Shown: one piece after another, positions 18,721-33,563 of the stretch
Numbering within the stretch: position 1 is the stretch's first letter
Layout: each line of letters opens with the position of its first letter
DNA from: Symsagittifera roscoffensis
Taxonomy: Eukaryota > Xenacoelomorpha > Acoela > Convolutidae
Length of the DNA: 64,000 bases
Assembly: GCF_963678635.1 (NCBI RefSeq)
Contig: NC_087065.1
Span: forward strand, 8,891,209-8,955,208
Direction: 5' to 3'
Notes under the pieces: model-generated
Told to the model about the DNA's origin: nothing
Databases searched by the model: none
What the model saw: only the letters and a program-made list of their open reading frames with translations
Position numbers and translations under genes: made by a program

Positions 18721-21700
18721 AATTTTTCCACTTTGTTTTTGTTTCGCGTCGTGCAAATTAATGCATGAGTTTTTGCAATTACCGGAGGATTAATGCGAAA
18801 ATATAGCAAAGGAGAGTACTGCCTACTCCATATTTAAACTTATACTTTCACAAATTGCAAAAAGATTCTGTGAACCTCTAAATCCCTAAATCTTGCCCCC
18901 TTGCCGCCTTACAACTCGCCATCTCAACATTTGCCTCTCTGCCCCCCACCCCACACTTGAACTATACCTTTCACACTTGACTACCTGAAAAAAATTAATC
19001 ATGATTTTTTAACTGTCGAAGAATGTAGTCCAGGCTTCTATATAGGTCGTGGTTGTTTTTTCTTCCGTTTTTTCTCGAAAAAAATTTTCTTTTTTTTGTT
19101 CAGACTCAAACTTATTTTTTTGCTGTTTGATTTTTGAATGTTTCAAGTTCAACTCAATTTCGTTATTGAAAGGAAGGCATACTCCCCTATCGAACAGCGA
19201 TAGTATAAATGGCACAAAAAAAACAATCGACTTGAAATATTGAAAACAGAATTAATTTATCCGTTATCTCACTGAAGTTAAAGCTCTACCTATTGTTCCA
19301 GTTGAAAATTTACCAAAGAAAACAAATCCTTTTTTTTCTGTTTACTTGCGTTGTTTTTAACTCTTTTCCAACTTCTTCTTGGCTATGTTGTCACACAATT
19401 AACTCCATCCTTTTTTGTCTCACTTGCTTGCATGCTATGCTTAGTTTGTATCGCAAACGAAAAAGGTGTTGATCATTAGTTAGGAGAGATTCCAAATTAG
19501 CGAGTTTCAATGTGATATCTTATACTCTTCGAAGTTTGAACATTTCAAAGCTGCCAATTTTTTGGTTCCCCCGTTTGTCTTTTTTGTCTCATTGTTTGTC
19601 TTTGTTTATACAATAACTGAGTAATTGCGAGTTTAAGGAAGCGAGATCTCCCTCATTTAAGAAAAGTAAGAAAAATTGATTTCGATGATTTTTCGTGATC
19701 GAACATTCTGTCAATATAAACGACTCCCATGTTACCCTCAGACAACCAAATTGGACAGAAATTGAAAGTAATTCTGTTTTTCCCTGCAAAAACATAACAC
19801 CTTACATTGCTTTTGAATTCCATTATAATAGTTCATGTAAAAAGTAGAAAATCAGATTAAAGTGGAAAAATTTTCTCTACTTTGTTTTTGTTTCGCGTCG
19901 TGCAAAATAATGCAAGAAAATTTGCAATTATTGAAGGAGTAATGCGGAAATCTAGCAAAGGGGAGTACGGCCAACTCCATCTCTAAACTTATACTTTCAC
20001 AAATTGCAGAAATATTCTGTGAACCTCGAAATCCCTAAATCTTGCCACCTTGCCGCCTTACAACACCCATCTCAAAATTTGCCTCTCTGCCCCCCCCCCA
20101 CACCTGAACTATCCCTCTCCCAACTGACCGTCTGAAAAAGTTAATCAAGTTTTTTTTTTAACAGTCGTGGAATGTAGTCCAGACTTCTATATAGGTCGTG
20201 ATTGTTGTTTCTTCCATTTTTTCTCGAGAAAAGTCTTCTTTTTTTGTTCAGACTCAAATTTAATTTTTTGCTGTTTGAATTTCGAATTTTTGAAGTTCAG
20301 TTCATTTTCTTTATTGGAAGAAAGGCATACTCCCCTATCGAACAGCAATAGTATGAATGTCACAAAAAAAATCATAATGTAATATCGAAAACGGAATTAA
20401 TTTATCCGTTATCTCACTGAACTTGAAGTTCTACCTATTGTTTCAGTTGAAAATTTACCAAAGAAAACAAATCAATTTTTTCCTGTTTACTTGCGTTTTT
20501 TACTTTTTTCCAACTTCTTCTTGGCTATGCTGTCACATAAAAATTTCCGACCCAATTTTGTCTCACCTGCTTGCATGCTATGATTAGGTTGTATCGCAAA
20601 CGAAAAAGGTTTTGATCATTAGATAGGAGAGATTCAATTTAGCGAGCTTCTATTTGATATATTATATTTTTCGAAATTCGATCGTTTCAAAGCTGCCAAT
20701 TTTTTGGTTCCCTTGTTTCTCTTGTTTGTCTCATTGTTTGTCTTTGATTATATAATAACTGAGCAATTGTGTATATAAATAAGCGAGATCTCCCGCATTT
20801 AAGAAAAGTAAGCAAAGTTGATTATAATTGATTTTCGTGTTCGAACATTTTGTCAATATAATCGACTCCCATGTTACACTCAGACAACAAAAATGGACAA
20901 AAAAAATTTCTGTTTTCCCAGCAAAAACATCACACAATATAATGCATTTGAATTCCATTAAAACAGTTTATGTAATATGTAGAAAACTACATTAAATTGG
21001 AAAATATTTTCTACTTTATTTTTGTTTCGCGTCGTGCAAAATAAAGCAAGAGTTTTTGCAATTATCAAGGGAGTAATGCGGAAGTTTAGCAAAGAAGAGT
21101 ACAGCCTACTCCATCTCTAAACTTAAAATTGCACAAATTGCAAAAAGATTCTGTTAACCACTAATACCCTAAAGTTTGCCCCATGACGCCTTACAAAGCC
21201 CCATCTCAACATTTGCCTCTCTATCCCTCTCCCAACTGAGTACCTGAAAAAATTAATCAAGTTTTTTTAACAGTCGAGGAACGTAGTCCAGACTTCTATA
21301 TGAGTCGTAGTTGTTTTTTCTTCCGTTCATTCTTGAAAAAAATTTTCTTTTTTTTGTTCAGACTCAAACTTTTGAAAGGAAGGCATACTCCCCTATCGAA
21401 CAGCGATAGTATAAATGTCACAGAAAAATAATCTACTTGTAATATTGAAAACGGAATTATTTTATCCTTTATCTTACTGAACTTAAAGTTCTACTATTGT
21501 TTCAGTTGAAGATTTACCAAAAAACAAATCCATTTTTCCTGTTTAATTGCGTTTTTTACTCTTTTCCAACTTCTTCTTGACTATGTTGTCACTTAATTAT
21601 TTCCATCCTATTTTTGTCTCACCTGCTTGCAGGCTATGCTTAGTTTGTATCGCAAACGAAAAAGTGTTGATCATTAGTTAGGAGAGATTCCAAATTAGCG

Positions 21701-22252
21701 AGCTTCAAAGTGATATCTTTGATTCTTCCAAATTCGAACGTTTCAAAGCTGCCATTTTTTGGTTCCCTTGTTTGTCTTTTTTTTGTCTCATTGTTTGTCT
21801 TTCTTTATACATCAACTGAGTTATTGCGTGTTTAAATTAGCGAGCTCTCCCGCATTAAAGAAAAGTAAGAAAAAAGGATCATAATGGATTTTTGTGGTCG
21901 AACATTTTGTCAATATAATCAACTCCCATGTTACGCTCAGACAACCAAATTGGACAGAAATTGAAAGTAATTCTGTTTTTCCCTGCAAAAAGATCACACA
22001 TTATAATGCATTTAATTCACTTTAATAAGTTATGTAGTATTTAGAAATCACACTAAAGTGGAAAATTTTTTTGTATTTTGTTTTTGCTTCGCGTCGAGTC
22101 AAATAATGCAAAAGCTTTTGCAATTATCGAAGTAGTAATGCGGAAATATAAAAAAGGAGAGTACGGCTTATTTCATCTCTAAACTTATACTTTTACAAAT
22201 TGCAAAAAGATTCTGTTAACCTCTAAATCCCTAAAATTTGTCCCCATGCCGC

Positions 22253-22400
22253 CTGTAGAAAAGTGTTCTTTTTTGTTCAGACTCAAATTTAATTTTTCGC
22301 AGTTTGAATTTTGAATTTTCCAAGCTCAGTTCATTTTCTATGTTGAAAGGAGAGAATACTCCCCTATCGAACAGCGATAGTATATAAATGCCTTGGTAAA
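22253..22400 (+). repeat. Monomer with its C-run and first part deleted (first of two)
   Basis: The sequence passes from CATGCCGCC directly into TGTAGAAAAGTGTTC, missing the C-run, the GTAGTCCAG landmark and about 150 bp. An identical junction occurs near 24373, so the deletion was copied as part of a two-monomer block (period about 2.12 kb). Confidence 0.7.
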
Positions 22401-24372
22401 GCAATCGACTTGTAATATCGAAAACGGAAATAATTTATCCGTTATGTCACTGAACTTAAAGTTCTACCTAATGTTCCAGTCGAAAAACTACCGAAGAAAA
22501 CAAATCCATTTTTTTCTGTTTACTTGCGTTTTTTTGTTTTTTTTCCAACTTCTTCTTGGCTATGTTGTCACTTAATTGTTTCCATTACGTTTTTGTCTCA
22601 CCTGCTTGCATGCTACGCTTAGGTTGTATCGCAAACGAAAAAGGTGTTGATCAGTAGATAGGAGAGATTCCAAATTAGCGAGCTTCAATGTGATATATCC
22701 AATTCTTCGAAAATCGAACGTTTCGAAGCTGCCATTTTTTGTTTCCCCCTGTTTTTGTTTTTTTTTTCTCATTGTTTGTCACTGTTTATATATTAACTGA
22801 GCAATTGCGTGTTTAAATTAGCGAGCTCTCCCGCATTTAAGAAAATTAGGAAAAATTGATTATGATGGATTTTCGTGCTCGAGCATTTTGTCAATATAAC
22901 CGACTCCCATGTTACGCTCAGACAACCAAATTGGACAGAAATTGAAAGTAGTTCTGTTTTTCCCTGCATAAACATAACACATTATAATGCATTTGATTCA
23001 CTATAATAAGTTATGTAGTATTTAGAAATCACATTAAAGTGGAAAAAAATTTTCTACTTCATTTTTGTTTCGCGTCGTGCAAAATAAGGGAAGGACTTTT
23101 GCAATTATCAAAGGAATTTTGCTAAGATTTAGCAAAGGAGATTACGGCCTAATCCATCTCTTAACTTATACTTACACAAATTGCAAAAAAATTCTGTTAA
23201 CGTCTAATTTCCTAAAATTTGCCCCCTTGCCGCCTTACAACACCCATCTCAAAATTTGCCTCTCTGCCCCCCCCCACACCTGAACTATCCCTCTCCCAAC
23301 TGACCGTCTGAAAAAGTTAATCAAGTTTTTTTTTAACAGTCGTGGAATGTAGTCCAGACTTCTATATAGGTCGTGGTTGTTTTTTCTTCCGTTTTTTCTA
23401 GAGAAAAGTCTGCTTTTTTGTTCAGAATCAAATATAATTTTTCGCTGTTTGAATTTTGAAGTTCTTCAGTTCAGTTCTTTTTCTTTGTTGAAAGGAAGGC
23501 ATACTCCCCTATCGAACAGCGATAGTATAAATTTTTCAAAAAAATATTTGACTTGTAATATCGGAATCGGAATTATTTTATTCTTTATCTTACTAAACTT
23601 AAAGTTCTACTATTGTTTCAGTTGAAAATTTACCAAAGAAAACAAATCCATTTTTTTCTGTTTACTTGCGTTTTTTTGTTTTTTTCCAACTTCTTCTTGG
23701 CTATGTTGTCACATAATTTTTTCCAATACGTTTTTGTCTCACCTGCTTGCATGCTACGCTTAGGTTGTATCGCAAACGAAAAAGGTGTTGATCAGTAGAT
23801 AGGAGAGATTCCAAATTAGCGAGCTTCAATGTGATATATCAAATTCTTCGAAATTCGAACGTTTCAAAGCTGCCATTTTTTGGTTCCCTTGTTTGTCTTT
23901 TTTTTGTCTCATTGTTTGTCTTTCTTATACATCAACTGAGTTATTGCGTGTTTAAATTAGCGAGCTCTCCCGCAATAAATAAAAGTAAGAAAACAGGATC
24001 ATAATGGATTTTTGTGGTCGAACATTTTGTCAATATAATCAACTCCCATGTTACGCTCAGACAACCAAATTGGACAGAAATTGAAAGTAATTCTGTTTTT
24101 CCCTGCAAAAAGATCACACATTATAATGCATTTAATTCACTATAATAAGTTATGTAGTATTTAAAAATCACACTAAAGTGGAAAATTTTTTTCTACTTTG
24201 TTTTTGCTTCGCGTCGAGTCAAATAATGCAAAAGCTTTTGCAATTATCGAAGGAGTAATGCGGAAATATAAAAAAGGAGAGTACGGCTTATTTCATCTCT
24301 AAACTTATACTTTAACAAATTGCAAAAAGATTCTGTTAACCTCTAAATCCCTAAAATTTGTCCCCATGCCGC

Positions 24373-24520
24373 CTGTAGAAAAGTGTTCTTTTTTGTTCAG
24401 ACTCAAATTTAATTTTTCGCAGTTTGAATTTTGAATTTTCCAAGCTCAGTTCATTTTCTATGTTGAAAGGAGAGAATACTCCCCTATCGAACAGCGATAG
24501 TACATAAATGCCTTGGTAAA
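24373..24520 (+). repeat. Monomer with its C-run and first part deleted (second of two)
   Basis: Same junction, CATGCCGCC to TGTAGAAAAGTGTTC, as at 22253. Flanking monomers on both sides are also alike. Confidence 0.7.
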
Positions 24521-26103
24521 GCAATCGACTTGTAATATCGAAAACGGAATTAATTTATCCGTTATGTCACTGAACTTAAAGTTCTACCTAATGTTCCAGT
24601 CGAAAAACTGCCGAAGAAAACAAATCCATTTTTTTCTGTTTACTTGCGTTTTTTTATTCTTTTCCAACTTCTTCTTGGCTATGTTGTCACATAATTTTTT
24701 CCATTACGTTTTTGTCTCACCTGCTTGCATGCTACGCTTAGGTTGTATCGCAAACGAAAAAGGTGTTGATCAGAAGTTAGGAGAGATTCCAAATTAGCGA
24801 GCTTCAATGTGATATATCCAATTCTTCGAAATTCGAACGTTTCGAAGCTGCCATTTTTTGTTTCCCCCTGTTTTTGTTTTTTTCTCATTGTTTGTCACTG
24901 TTTAAATATTAACTGAGCAATTGCGTGTTTAAATTAGCGAGCTCTCCCGCATTTAAGAAAATTAGGAAAATTGATTATGATGGATTTTCGTGCTCGAGCA
25001 TTTTGTCAATATAACCAACTCCCATTTTACGCTCAGACAACCAAATTGGACAGAAATTGAAAGTAGTTCTGTTTTTCCCTGCAAAAACATAACACATTAT
25101 AATGCATTTGATTCACTATAATAAGTTATGTAGTATTTAGAAATCACATTAAAGTGGAAAAAAATTTTCTACTTCATTTTTGTTTCGCGTCGTGCAAAAT
25201 AATGGAAGGACTTTTGCAATTATCAAAGGAATTTTGCTAAGATTTAGCAAAGGAGATTACGGCCTAATCCATCTCTAAACTTATACTTACACAAATTGCA
25301 AAAAAATTCTGTTAACGTCTAGTTTCCTAAAATTTGCCCCCTTGCCGCCTTACAACACCCATCTCAAAATTTGCCTCTCTGCCCCCCCCCCTCCCACACC
25401 TGAACTATCCCTCTCCCAACTGACCGTCTGAAAAAGTTAATCAAGTTTTTTTTTTAACAGTCGTGGAATGTAGTCCAGACTTCTATATAGGTCGTGGTTG
25501 TTTTTTCTTCCGTTTTTTCTAGAGAAAAGTCTGCTTTTTTGTTCAGAATCAAATATAATTTTTCGCTGTTTGAATTTTGAAGTTTTCAAGTTTAGTTCTC
25601 TTTCTTTGTTGAAAGGAAGGCATACTCCCCTATCGAACAGCGATAGTATAAATTTTTCAAAAAAATATTTGACTTGTAATATCGGAATCGGAATTAATTT
25701 ATTCGTTATCTCACTGAGCTTAAAGTTCTAGCTATTGTTCCAGTAAAAACTTTACCAAAGAAAACAAATACATTTTTTTCTGTTTACCTGCGTTTTTTTT
25801 TTACTTTTTTCCAATTTTTTCTTGGCTATGCTGTCACATAAAAATTTCCGACCCGTTTTTGTCTCACCTGCTTGCATGCTATGATTAGGTTGTATCGCAA
25901 ACGAAAAAGGTGTTGATCATTAGATAGGACAGATTCCAAATTAGCAAGCTTCTATTTGATATATTATATTCTTCCAAATTCGATCGTTTCAAAGCTGCCA
26001 ATTTTTTGGTTCTCTTGTTTGTCTCATTGTTTTTCTTTGATTATATAATAACTGAGCAATTGCGTATATAATTTAGCGAGATCTCCCGCATTTAAGAAAA
26101 GTG

Positions 26104-29100
26104 AGCAAAGTTGACTATAATTGATTTTCGTGTTCGAACATTTTGTCAATATAATCGACTCCCATGTTACACCCAGACAAAAATAGACAAAAAAAAAAAT
26201 TCTATTTTCCCAGCAAAAACATCACACAATATAATGCATTTGAATTCCATTAAAACAGTTTATGTAAAATGTAGAAAACTACATTAAATTGGAAAATATT
26301 TTCTACTTTATTTTTGTTTCGCGTCGTGCAAAATAAAGCAAGAGTTTTTGCAATAATCAAGGGAGTAATGCGGAAGTTTAGCAAAGAAGAGTACAGCCTA
26401 CTCCATCTCTAAACTTAAATTTTCACAAATTGCAAAAAGATTCTGTTATCCACTTATACCCTAAAGTTTGCCCCCCTGACGCCTTACAAAGCCCCATCTC
26501 AACATTTGCCTCTCTATCCCTCTCCCAACTGACTACCTGAAAAAATTAATCAAGTTTTTTTAACACTCGAGGAACGTAGTCCAGACTTCTATATGAGTCG
26601 TAGTTGTTTTTTCTTCCGTTTTTTCTCGAGGAAATTTTTTTCTTTTTTGTTCAGACTCAAACGTAATTTTTTGCTGTTCGATTTTTGAATGTTTCAAGTT
26701 GAACTCAATTTCTATATTGAAAGGAAGGCATACTCCCCTATCGAACAGCGATAGTATAAATGGCACAAAAAATAATCGACTTGTAATATCGAAAACGGAA
26801 TTAATTTATCCGTTTTCTCACTGAATTTGAAGTTCTACCTATTGTTCCAGTTGAAATTTTACCAAAGAAAACAAATCCAATATTTTCTGTTTACTTGCGT
26901 TTTTTTTTCTCTTCCATCTTCTTCTTGGTTAGGTTGTCACATAATTATTTCCATCTTATTTTGTCTCACTTGCTTGCATGCTATGCTTAGTTTGAATCGC
27001 ATAGCTTCAGTTGAAAATTTACCAAAGAAAACAAATCCATTTTTCCTGTTTAATTGCGTTTTTTACTCTTTTCCAACTTCTTCTTGGCTATGTTGTCACA
27101 TGATTATTCCATCCTTTTTTTTTCTCACCTGCTTGCTTCTATGCTTAGTTTGTATCGCAAACAAAAAGGTGTTGATCATTAGTTAGGAGAGATTCCAAAT
27201 TAGCGAGCTTCAAAGTGATATCTTTGATTCTTCGAAATTCGAACGTTTCAAAGCTGCCAGTTTTTGGTTCCCTTGTTTGTCTTTTTTTTTGTCTCATTGT
27301 TTGTCTTTCTTTATACATCAACTGAGTTATTGCGTGTTTAAATTAGCGAGCTCTCCCGCATTAAAGAAAAGTAAGAAAAAGTGATCATAATGGATTTTTG
27401 TGGTCGAACATTTTGTCAATATAATCAACTCCCATGTTACGCTCAGACAACCAAATTGGACAAAAATTGAAAGTAATTCTGTTTTTCTCTGCAAAAAAAT
27501 CACACATTATAATGCATTTAATTCACTATAATAAGTTTTGTAGTATTTAGAAATCACAATAAAGTGGAAAATTTTTTTCTAATTTGTGTTTGCTTCGCGT
27601 CGAGCAAAATAATGCAAGAGCTTTTGCAATTATCGAAGGAGTAATGCGGAAATATAACAAAAGAGAGTACGGCTTATTCCGTCTCTAATTTTATACTTTT
27701 ACAAATTGCAAAAAGATTCTGTTAATCTCTAATTCCCTAAATTTGTCCCCATGCCGACTTACAACTCGCCATCTCAACATTTGCCTCTCTGCCCTCCCAC
27801 ACACCTGAACTATACCTTTCACACTTGACTACCTGAAAAAAATTAATCAAGTTTTTTTAACCGTCGAAGAACGTAGTCCAGGCTTCTATATAGGTCGTGG
27901 TTGTTTTTTCTTCCGTTCATTCTCAAAAAAATTTTTCTTTTTTTTGTTCAGACTCAAACTTTTGAAAGGAAGGCATACTCCCCTATCGATCAGCGATAAT
28001 ATAAATGTCACAGAAAAATAATCTACTTGTAATATCGAAAATGCAATTATTTTATCCGTTATCTTACTGAACTTAAAGTTCTACTATTGTTTCAGTTGAA
28101 AATTTACCAAAGGAAACAAATCCATTTTTCCTGTTTAATTGCGTTTTTTACTCTTTTCCAACTTCTTCTTGGCTATGCTGTCGCATAAATATTTCCATCT
28201 TATTTTTGTCGCACCTGCTTGCATGCTATGCTTAGTTTTTATCGCAAACGAAAAGGTGTTGGTCATTAGTTAGGAGAGATTCCAAATTAGCGAGTTTCAA
28301 TGTGATATCTTATACTCTTCGAATTTTGAACATTTCAAAGCTGCCAATTTTTTTGGTTCCCTCGTTCGTCTTTTTGTCTCATTGTTTGTCTTTGAATATA
28401 CAATAACTGAGCAATTGCGAGTTTAAGTTAGCGAGATCTCCCTCATTTAAGAAAAGTAAGAAAATTTTATTTTGATGATTTTTCGTGGTCGAACATTCTG
28501 TCAATATAAACGACTCCCATGTTACGCTCAGACAACCAAATTGGACAGAAATTGAAAGTAATTCTGTTTTTCCTGCAAAAACATAACACACCTTTTATTG
28601 CTTTTGAATTCCATTATAATAGTTCATGTAATAAGTAGAAAATCAGATTAAAGTGGAAAAAATTTTTCTACTTTATTTTTGTTTCGCGTCGTGCAAATTA
28701 ATGCATGAATTTTGCAATTATCGAAGGAGTAATGCGGAAATATAACAAAGGAGAGTACTGCCTACTCCATCTCTAATTTTATACCTTCACAAATTGCAAA
28801 AAGGTTCTGTGAACCTCTAAATCCCTAAATCTTGCCCCCTTGCCGCCTTACAACTCGCCATCTCAACATTTGCCTCTCTGCCCCCCCACAATTGAACTAT
28901 ACCTTTCACACTTGACTACCTGAAAAAAGTTAATCAAGTTTTTTTTAACTGTCGAAGAATGTAGTACAGGCTTCTATATAGGTCGTGGTTGTTTTTTCTT
29001 CCGTTTTTTCTCGAAAAAATTTTTCTTTTTTTTGTTCTGACTCAAACTTATTTTTTTGCTGTTTGATTTTTGAATGTTTCAAGTTCAACTCAATTTCTTT

Positions 29101-32100
29101 ATTGAAAGGAAGGCATACTCCCCTATCGAACAGCGATAGTATAAATGGCACAAAAAAAACAATCGACTTGAAATATTGAAAACGGAATTAATTTATCCGT
29201 TATCTCACTGAAGTTAAAGTTCTACCTATTGTTCCAGTTGAAAATTTACCAAAGAAAACAAATCCTTTTTTTTCTGTTTACTTGCGTTTTTTAACTTTTT
29301 TCCAACTTCTTCTTGGCTATGTTGTCACATAATTAATTCCATCCTATTTTTGTCTCACTTGCTTGCATGCTATGCTTAGTTTGTATCGCAAACGAAAAAG
29401 GTGTTGATCATTAGTTAGGAGAGATTCTAAATTAGCGAGTTTCAATGTGATATCTTATACTCTTCGAAACTTGAACATTTCAAAGCTGCCAATTTTTTTG
29501 GTTCGCTCGTTTGTCTTTTTGTCTCATTGTTTGTCTTTGAATATACAATAACTGAGCAATTGCGAGTTTAAGTTAGCAAGATCTCCCTCATTTAAGAAAA
29601 GTAAGCAAAGTTGACTATAATTGATTTTCGTGTTCGAACATTTTGTCAATATAATCGACTCCCATGTTACACTCAGACAAAAATGGACAAAAAAAACTTT
29701 CTATTTTCCCAGCAAAAACATCACAAAATATAATGCATTTGAATTCCATTAAAACAGTTTATGTAAAATGTAGAAAACTACATTAAATTGGAAAATATTT
29801 TCTACTTTATTTTTGTTTCGCGTCGTGCAAAATAAAGCAAGAGTTTTTGCAATAATCAAGGGAGTAATGCGGAAGTTTTGCAAAGAAGAGTACAGCCTAC
29901 TTCATCTCTAAACTTGAATTTTCACAAATTGCAAAAAGATTCTGTTATCCACTAATACCCTAAAGTTTGCCCCCCTGACGCCTTACAAAGCCCCATCTCA
30001 ACATTTGCCTCTCTATCCCTCTCCCAACTGACTACCTGAAAAAATTAATTAAGTTTTTTTAACACTCGAGGAACGTAGTCCAGACTTCTATATGAGTCGT
30101 AGTTGTTTTTTCTTCCGTTTTTTCTCGAGGAAATTTTTTTCTTTTTTGTTCAGACTCAAACGTAATTTTTTGCTGTTCGATTTTTGAATGTTTCAAGTTG
30201 AACTCAATTTCTATATTGAAAGGAAGGCATACTCCCCTATCGAACAGCGATAGTATAAATGACACAAAAAATAATCGACTTGTAATATCGAAAACGGAAT
30301 TAATTTATCCGTTATCTCACTGAATTTGAAGTTCTACCTATTGTTGCAGTTGAAATTTTACCAAAGAAAACAAATCCAATATTTTCTGTTTACTTGCGTT
30401 TTTTTTTCTCTTCCATCTTCTTCTTGGTTAGTTTGTCACATAATTATTTCCATCTTATTTTGTCTCACTTGCTTGCATGCTATGCTTAGTTTGAATCGCA
30501 TAGCTTCAGTTGAAAATTTACCAAAGAAAACAAATCCATTTTTCCTGTTTAATTGCGTTTTTTACTCTTTTCCAACTTCTTCTTGGCTATGTTGTCACAT
30601 GATTATTTCCATCCTTTTTTTGTCTCACCTGCTTGCATGCTATGCTTAGTTTGTATCACAAACAAAAAGGTGTTGATCATTAGTTAGGAGAGATTCCAAA
30701 TTAGCGAGCTTCAAAGTGATATCTTTGATTCTTCGAAATTCGAACGTTTCAAAGCTGCCAGTTTTTGGTTCCCTTGTTTGTCTTTTTTTTTGTCTCATTG
30801 TTTGTCTTTCTTTATACATCAACTGAGTTATTGCGTGTTTAAATTAGCGAGCTCTCCCGCATTAAAGAAAAGTAAGAAAAAGTGATCATAATGGATTTTT
30901 GTGGTCGAACATTTTGTCAACATAATCAACTCCCATGTTACGCTCAGACAACCAAATTGGACAAAAATTGAAAGTAATTCTGTTTTTCTCTGCAAAAAAA
31001 TCACACATTATAATGCATTTAATTCACTATAATAAGTTTTGTAGTATTTAGAAATCACAATAAAGTGGAAAATTTTTTTCTACTTTGTGTTTGCTTCGCG
31101 TCGAGCAAAATAATGCAAGAGCTTTTGCAATTATCGAAGGAGTAATGCGGAAATATAACAAAAGAGAGTACGGCTTATTCCGTCTCTAATTTTATACTTT
31201 TACAAATTGCAAAAAGATTCTGTTAATCTCTAATTCCCTAAATTTGTCCCCATGCCGACTTACAACTCGCCATCTCAACATTTGCCTCTCTGCCCTCCCA
31301 CACACCTGAACTATACCTTTCACACTTGACTACCTGAAAAAAATTAATCAAGTTTTTTTAACCGTCGAAGAACGTAGTCCAGGCTTCTATATAGGTCGTG
31401 GTTGTTTTTTCTTCCGTTCATTCTCAAAAAAATTTTTCTTTTTTTTGTTCAGACTCAAACTTTTGAAAGGAAGGCATACTCCCCTATCGATCAGCGATAA
31501 TATAAATGTCACAGAAAAATAATCTACTTGTAATATCGAAAATGCAATTATTTTATCCGTTATCTTACTGAACTTAAAGTTCTACTATTGTTTCAGTTGA
31601 AAATTTACCAAAGGAAACAAATCCATTTTTCCTGTTTAATTGCGTTTTTTTACTCTTTTCCAACTTCTTCTTGGCTATGCTGTCGCATAAATATTTCCAT
31701 CCTTTTTTTGTCGCACCTGCTTGCATGCTATGCTTAGTTTTTATCGCAAACGAAAAGGTGTTGGTCATTAGTTAGGAGAGATTCCAAATTAGCGAGTTTC
31801 AATGTGATATCTTATACTCTTCGAATTTTGAACATTTCAAAGCTGCCAATTTTTTTGGTTCCCTCGTTCGTCTTTTTGTCTCATTGTTTGTCTTTGAATA
31901 TACAATAACTGAGCAATTGCGAGTTTAAGTTAGCGAGATCTCCCTCATTTAAGAAAAGTAAGAAAATTTTATTTTGATGATTTTTCGTGGTCGAACATTC
32001 TGTCAATATAAACGACTCCCATGTTACGCTCAGACAACCAAATTGGACAGAAATTGAAAGTAATTCTGTTTTTCCTGCAAAAACATAACACACCTTATAT

Positions 32101-33100
32101 TGCTTTTGAATTCCATTATAATAGTTCATGTAATAAGTAGAAAATCAGATTAAAGTGGAAAAAATTTTTCTACTTTGTTTTTGTTTCGCGTCGTGCAAAT
32201 TAATGCATAAATTTTTGCAATTATCGAAAGATTAATGCGGAAATATAGCAAAGGAGAGTACTGCCTACTCCATCTCTAAACTTATACTTTCACAAATTGC
32301 AAAAAGATTCTGTGAACCTCTAAATCCCTAAATCTTGCCCCCTTGCCGCCTTACAACTCGCCATCTCAACATTTGCCTCTCTGCCCCCCCACAATTGAAC
32401 TATACCTTTCACACTTGACTACCTGAAAAAAGTTAATCAAGTTTTTTTAACTGTCGAAGAATGTAGTCCAGGCTTCTATATAGGTCGTGGTTATTTTTTC
32501 TTCCGTTTTTTCTCGAAAAAATTTTTCTTTTTTTTGTTCTGACTCAAACTTATTTTTTTGCTGTTTGATTTTTGAATGTTTCAAGTTCAACTCAATTTCT
32601 TTATTGAAAGGAAGGCATACTCCCCTATCGAACAGCGATAGTATAAATGGCACAAAAAAAAACAATCGACTTGAAATATTGAAAACGGAATTAATTTATC
32701 CGTTATCTCACTGAAGTTAAAGTTCTACCTATTGTTCCAGTTGAAAATTTACCAAAGAAAACAAATCCTTTTTTTTTTGTTTACTTGCGTTTTTTAACTT
32801 TTTTCCAACTTCTTCTTGGCTATGTTGTCACATAATTAATTCCATCCTATTTTTGTCTCACTTGCTTGCATGCTATGCTTAGTTTGTATCGCAAACGAAA
32901 AAGGTGTTGATCATTAGTTAGGAGAGATTCTAAATTAGCGAGTTTCAATGTGATATCTTATACTCTTCGAAACTTGAACATTTCAAAGCTGCCAATTTTT
33001 TTGGTTCGCTCGTTTGTCTTTTTGTCTCATTGTTTGTCTTTGAATATACAATAACTGAGCAATTGCGAGTTTAAGTTAGCAAGATCTCCCTCATTTAAGA
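26104..33100 (+). repeat. Duplicated 3-monomer block (period about 3.50 kb)
   Basis: 26104-29597 and 29598-33100 are near-identical, with the same order of three monomer types, including the 162 bp internal duplication. Corresponding features are offset by 3499-3502 bp. The junction near 29597 is a chimera: CATTTAAGAAAAGTAAG of one type runs into CAAAGTTGACTATAATTG of another. Confidence 0.8.
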
Positions 33101-33563
33101 AAAGTAAGAAAAATTGATTTCGATGATTTTTTGTGGTCGAACATTCTGTCAATATAAGCGACTCCCATGTTACGCTCAGACAACCAAATTGGACAGAAAT
33201 TGTAAGTAATTCTGTTTTCACTGCAAAAACATAACACCTTACATTGCTTTTGAATTCCATTATAATAGTTCATTTCATGTAAAAAGTAGAAAACCAGATT
33301 TAAGTGGAAAAATTTTTTCTACTCTGTTTTTGTTTCGCGTCGTGCAAAATAATGCAAGAAAATTTGCAATTATTGAAGGAGTAATGCGGAAATATAGCAA
33401 AGGGGAGTACGGCCTACTCCATCTCTAAACTTATACTTTCACAAATAGCAGAAAGATTCTGTGAACCTCTAAATCCCTAAATCTTGCCACCTTGCCGCCT
33501 TACAACTCGCCATCTCAACATTTGCGTCTCTACCCCCCCCCCCCTCCTCCACACACATACACT

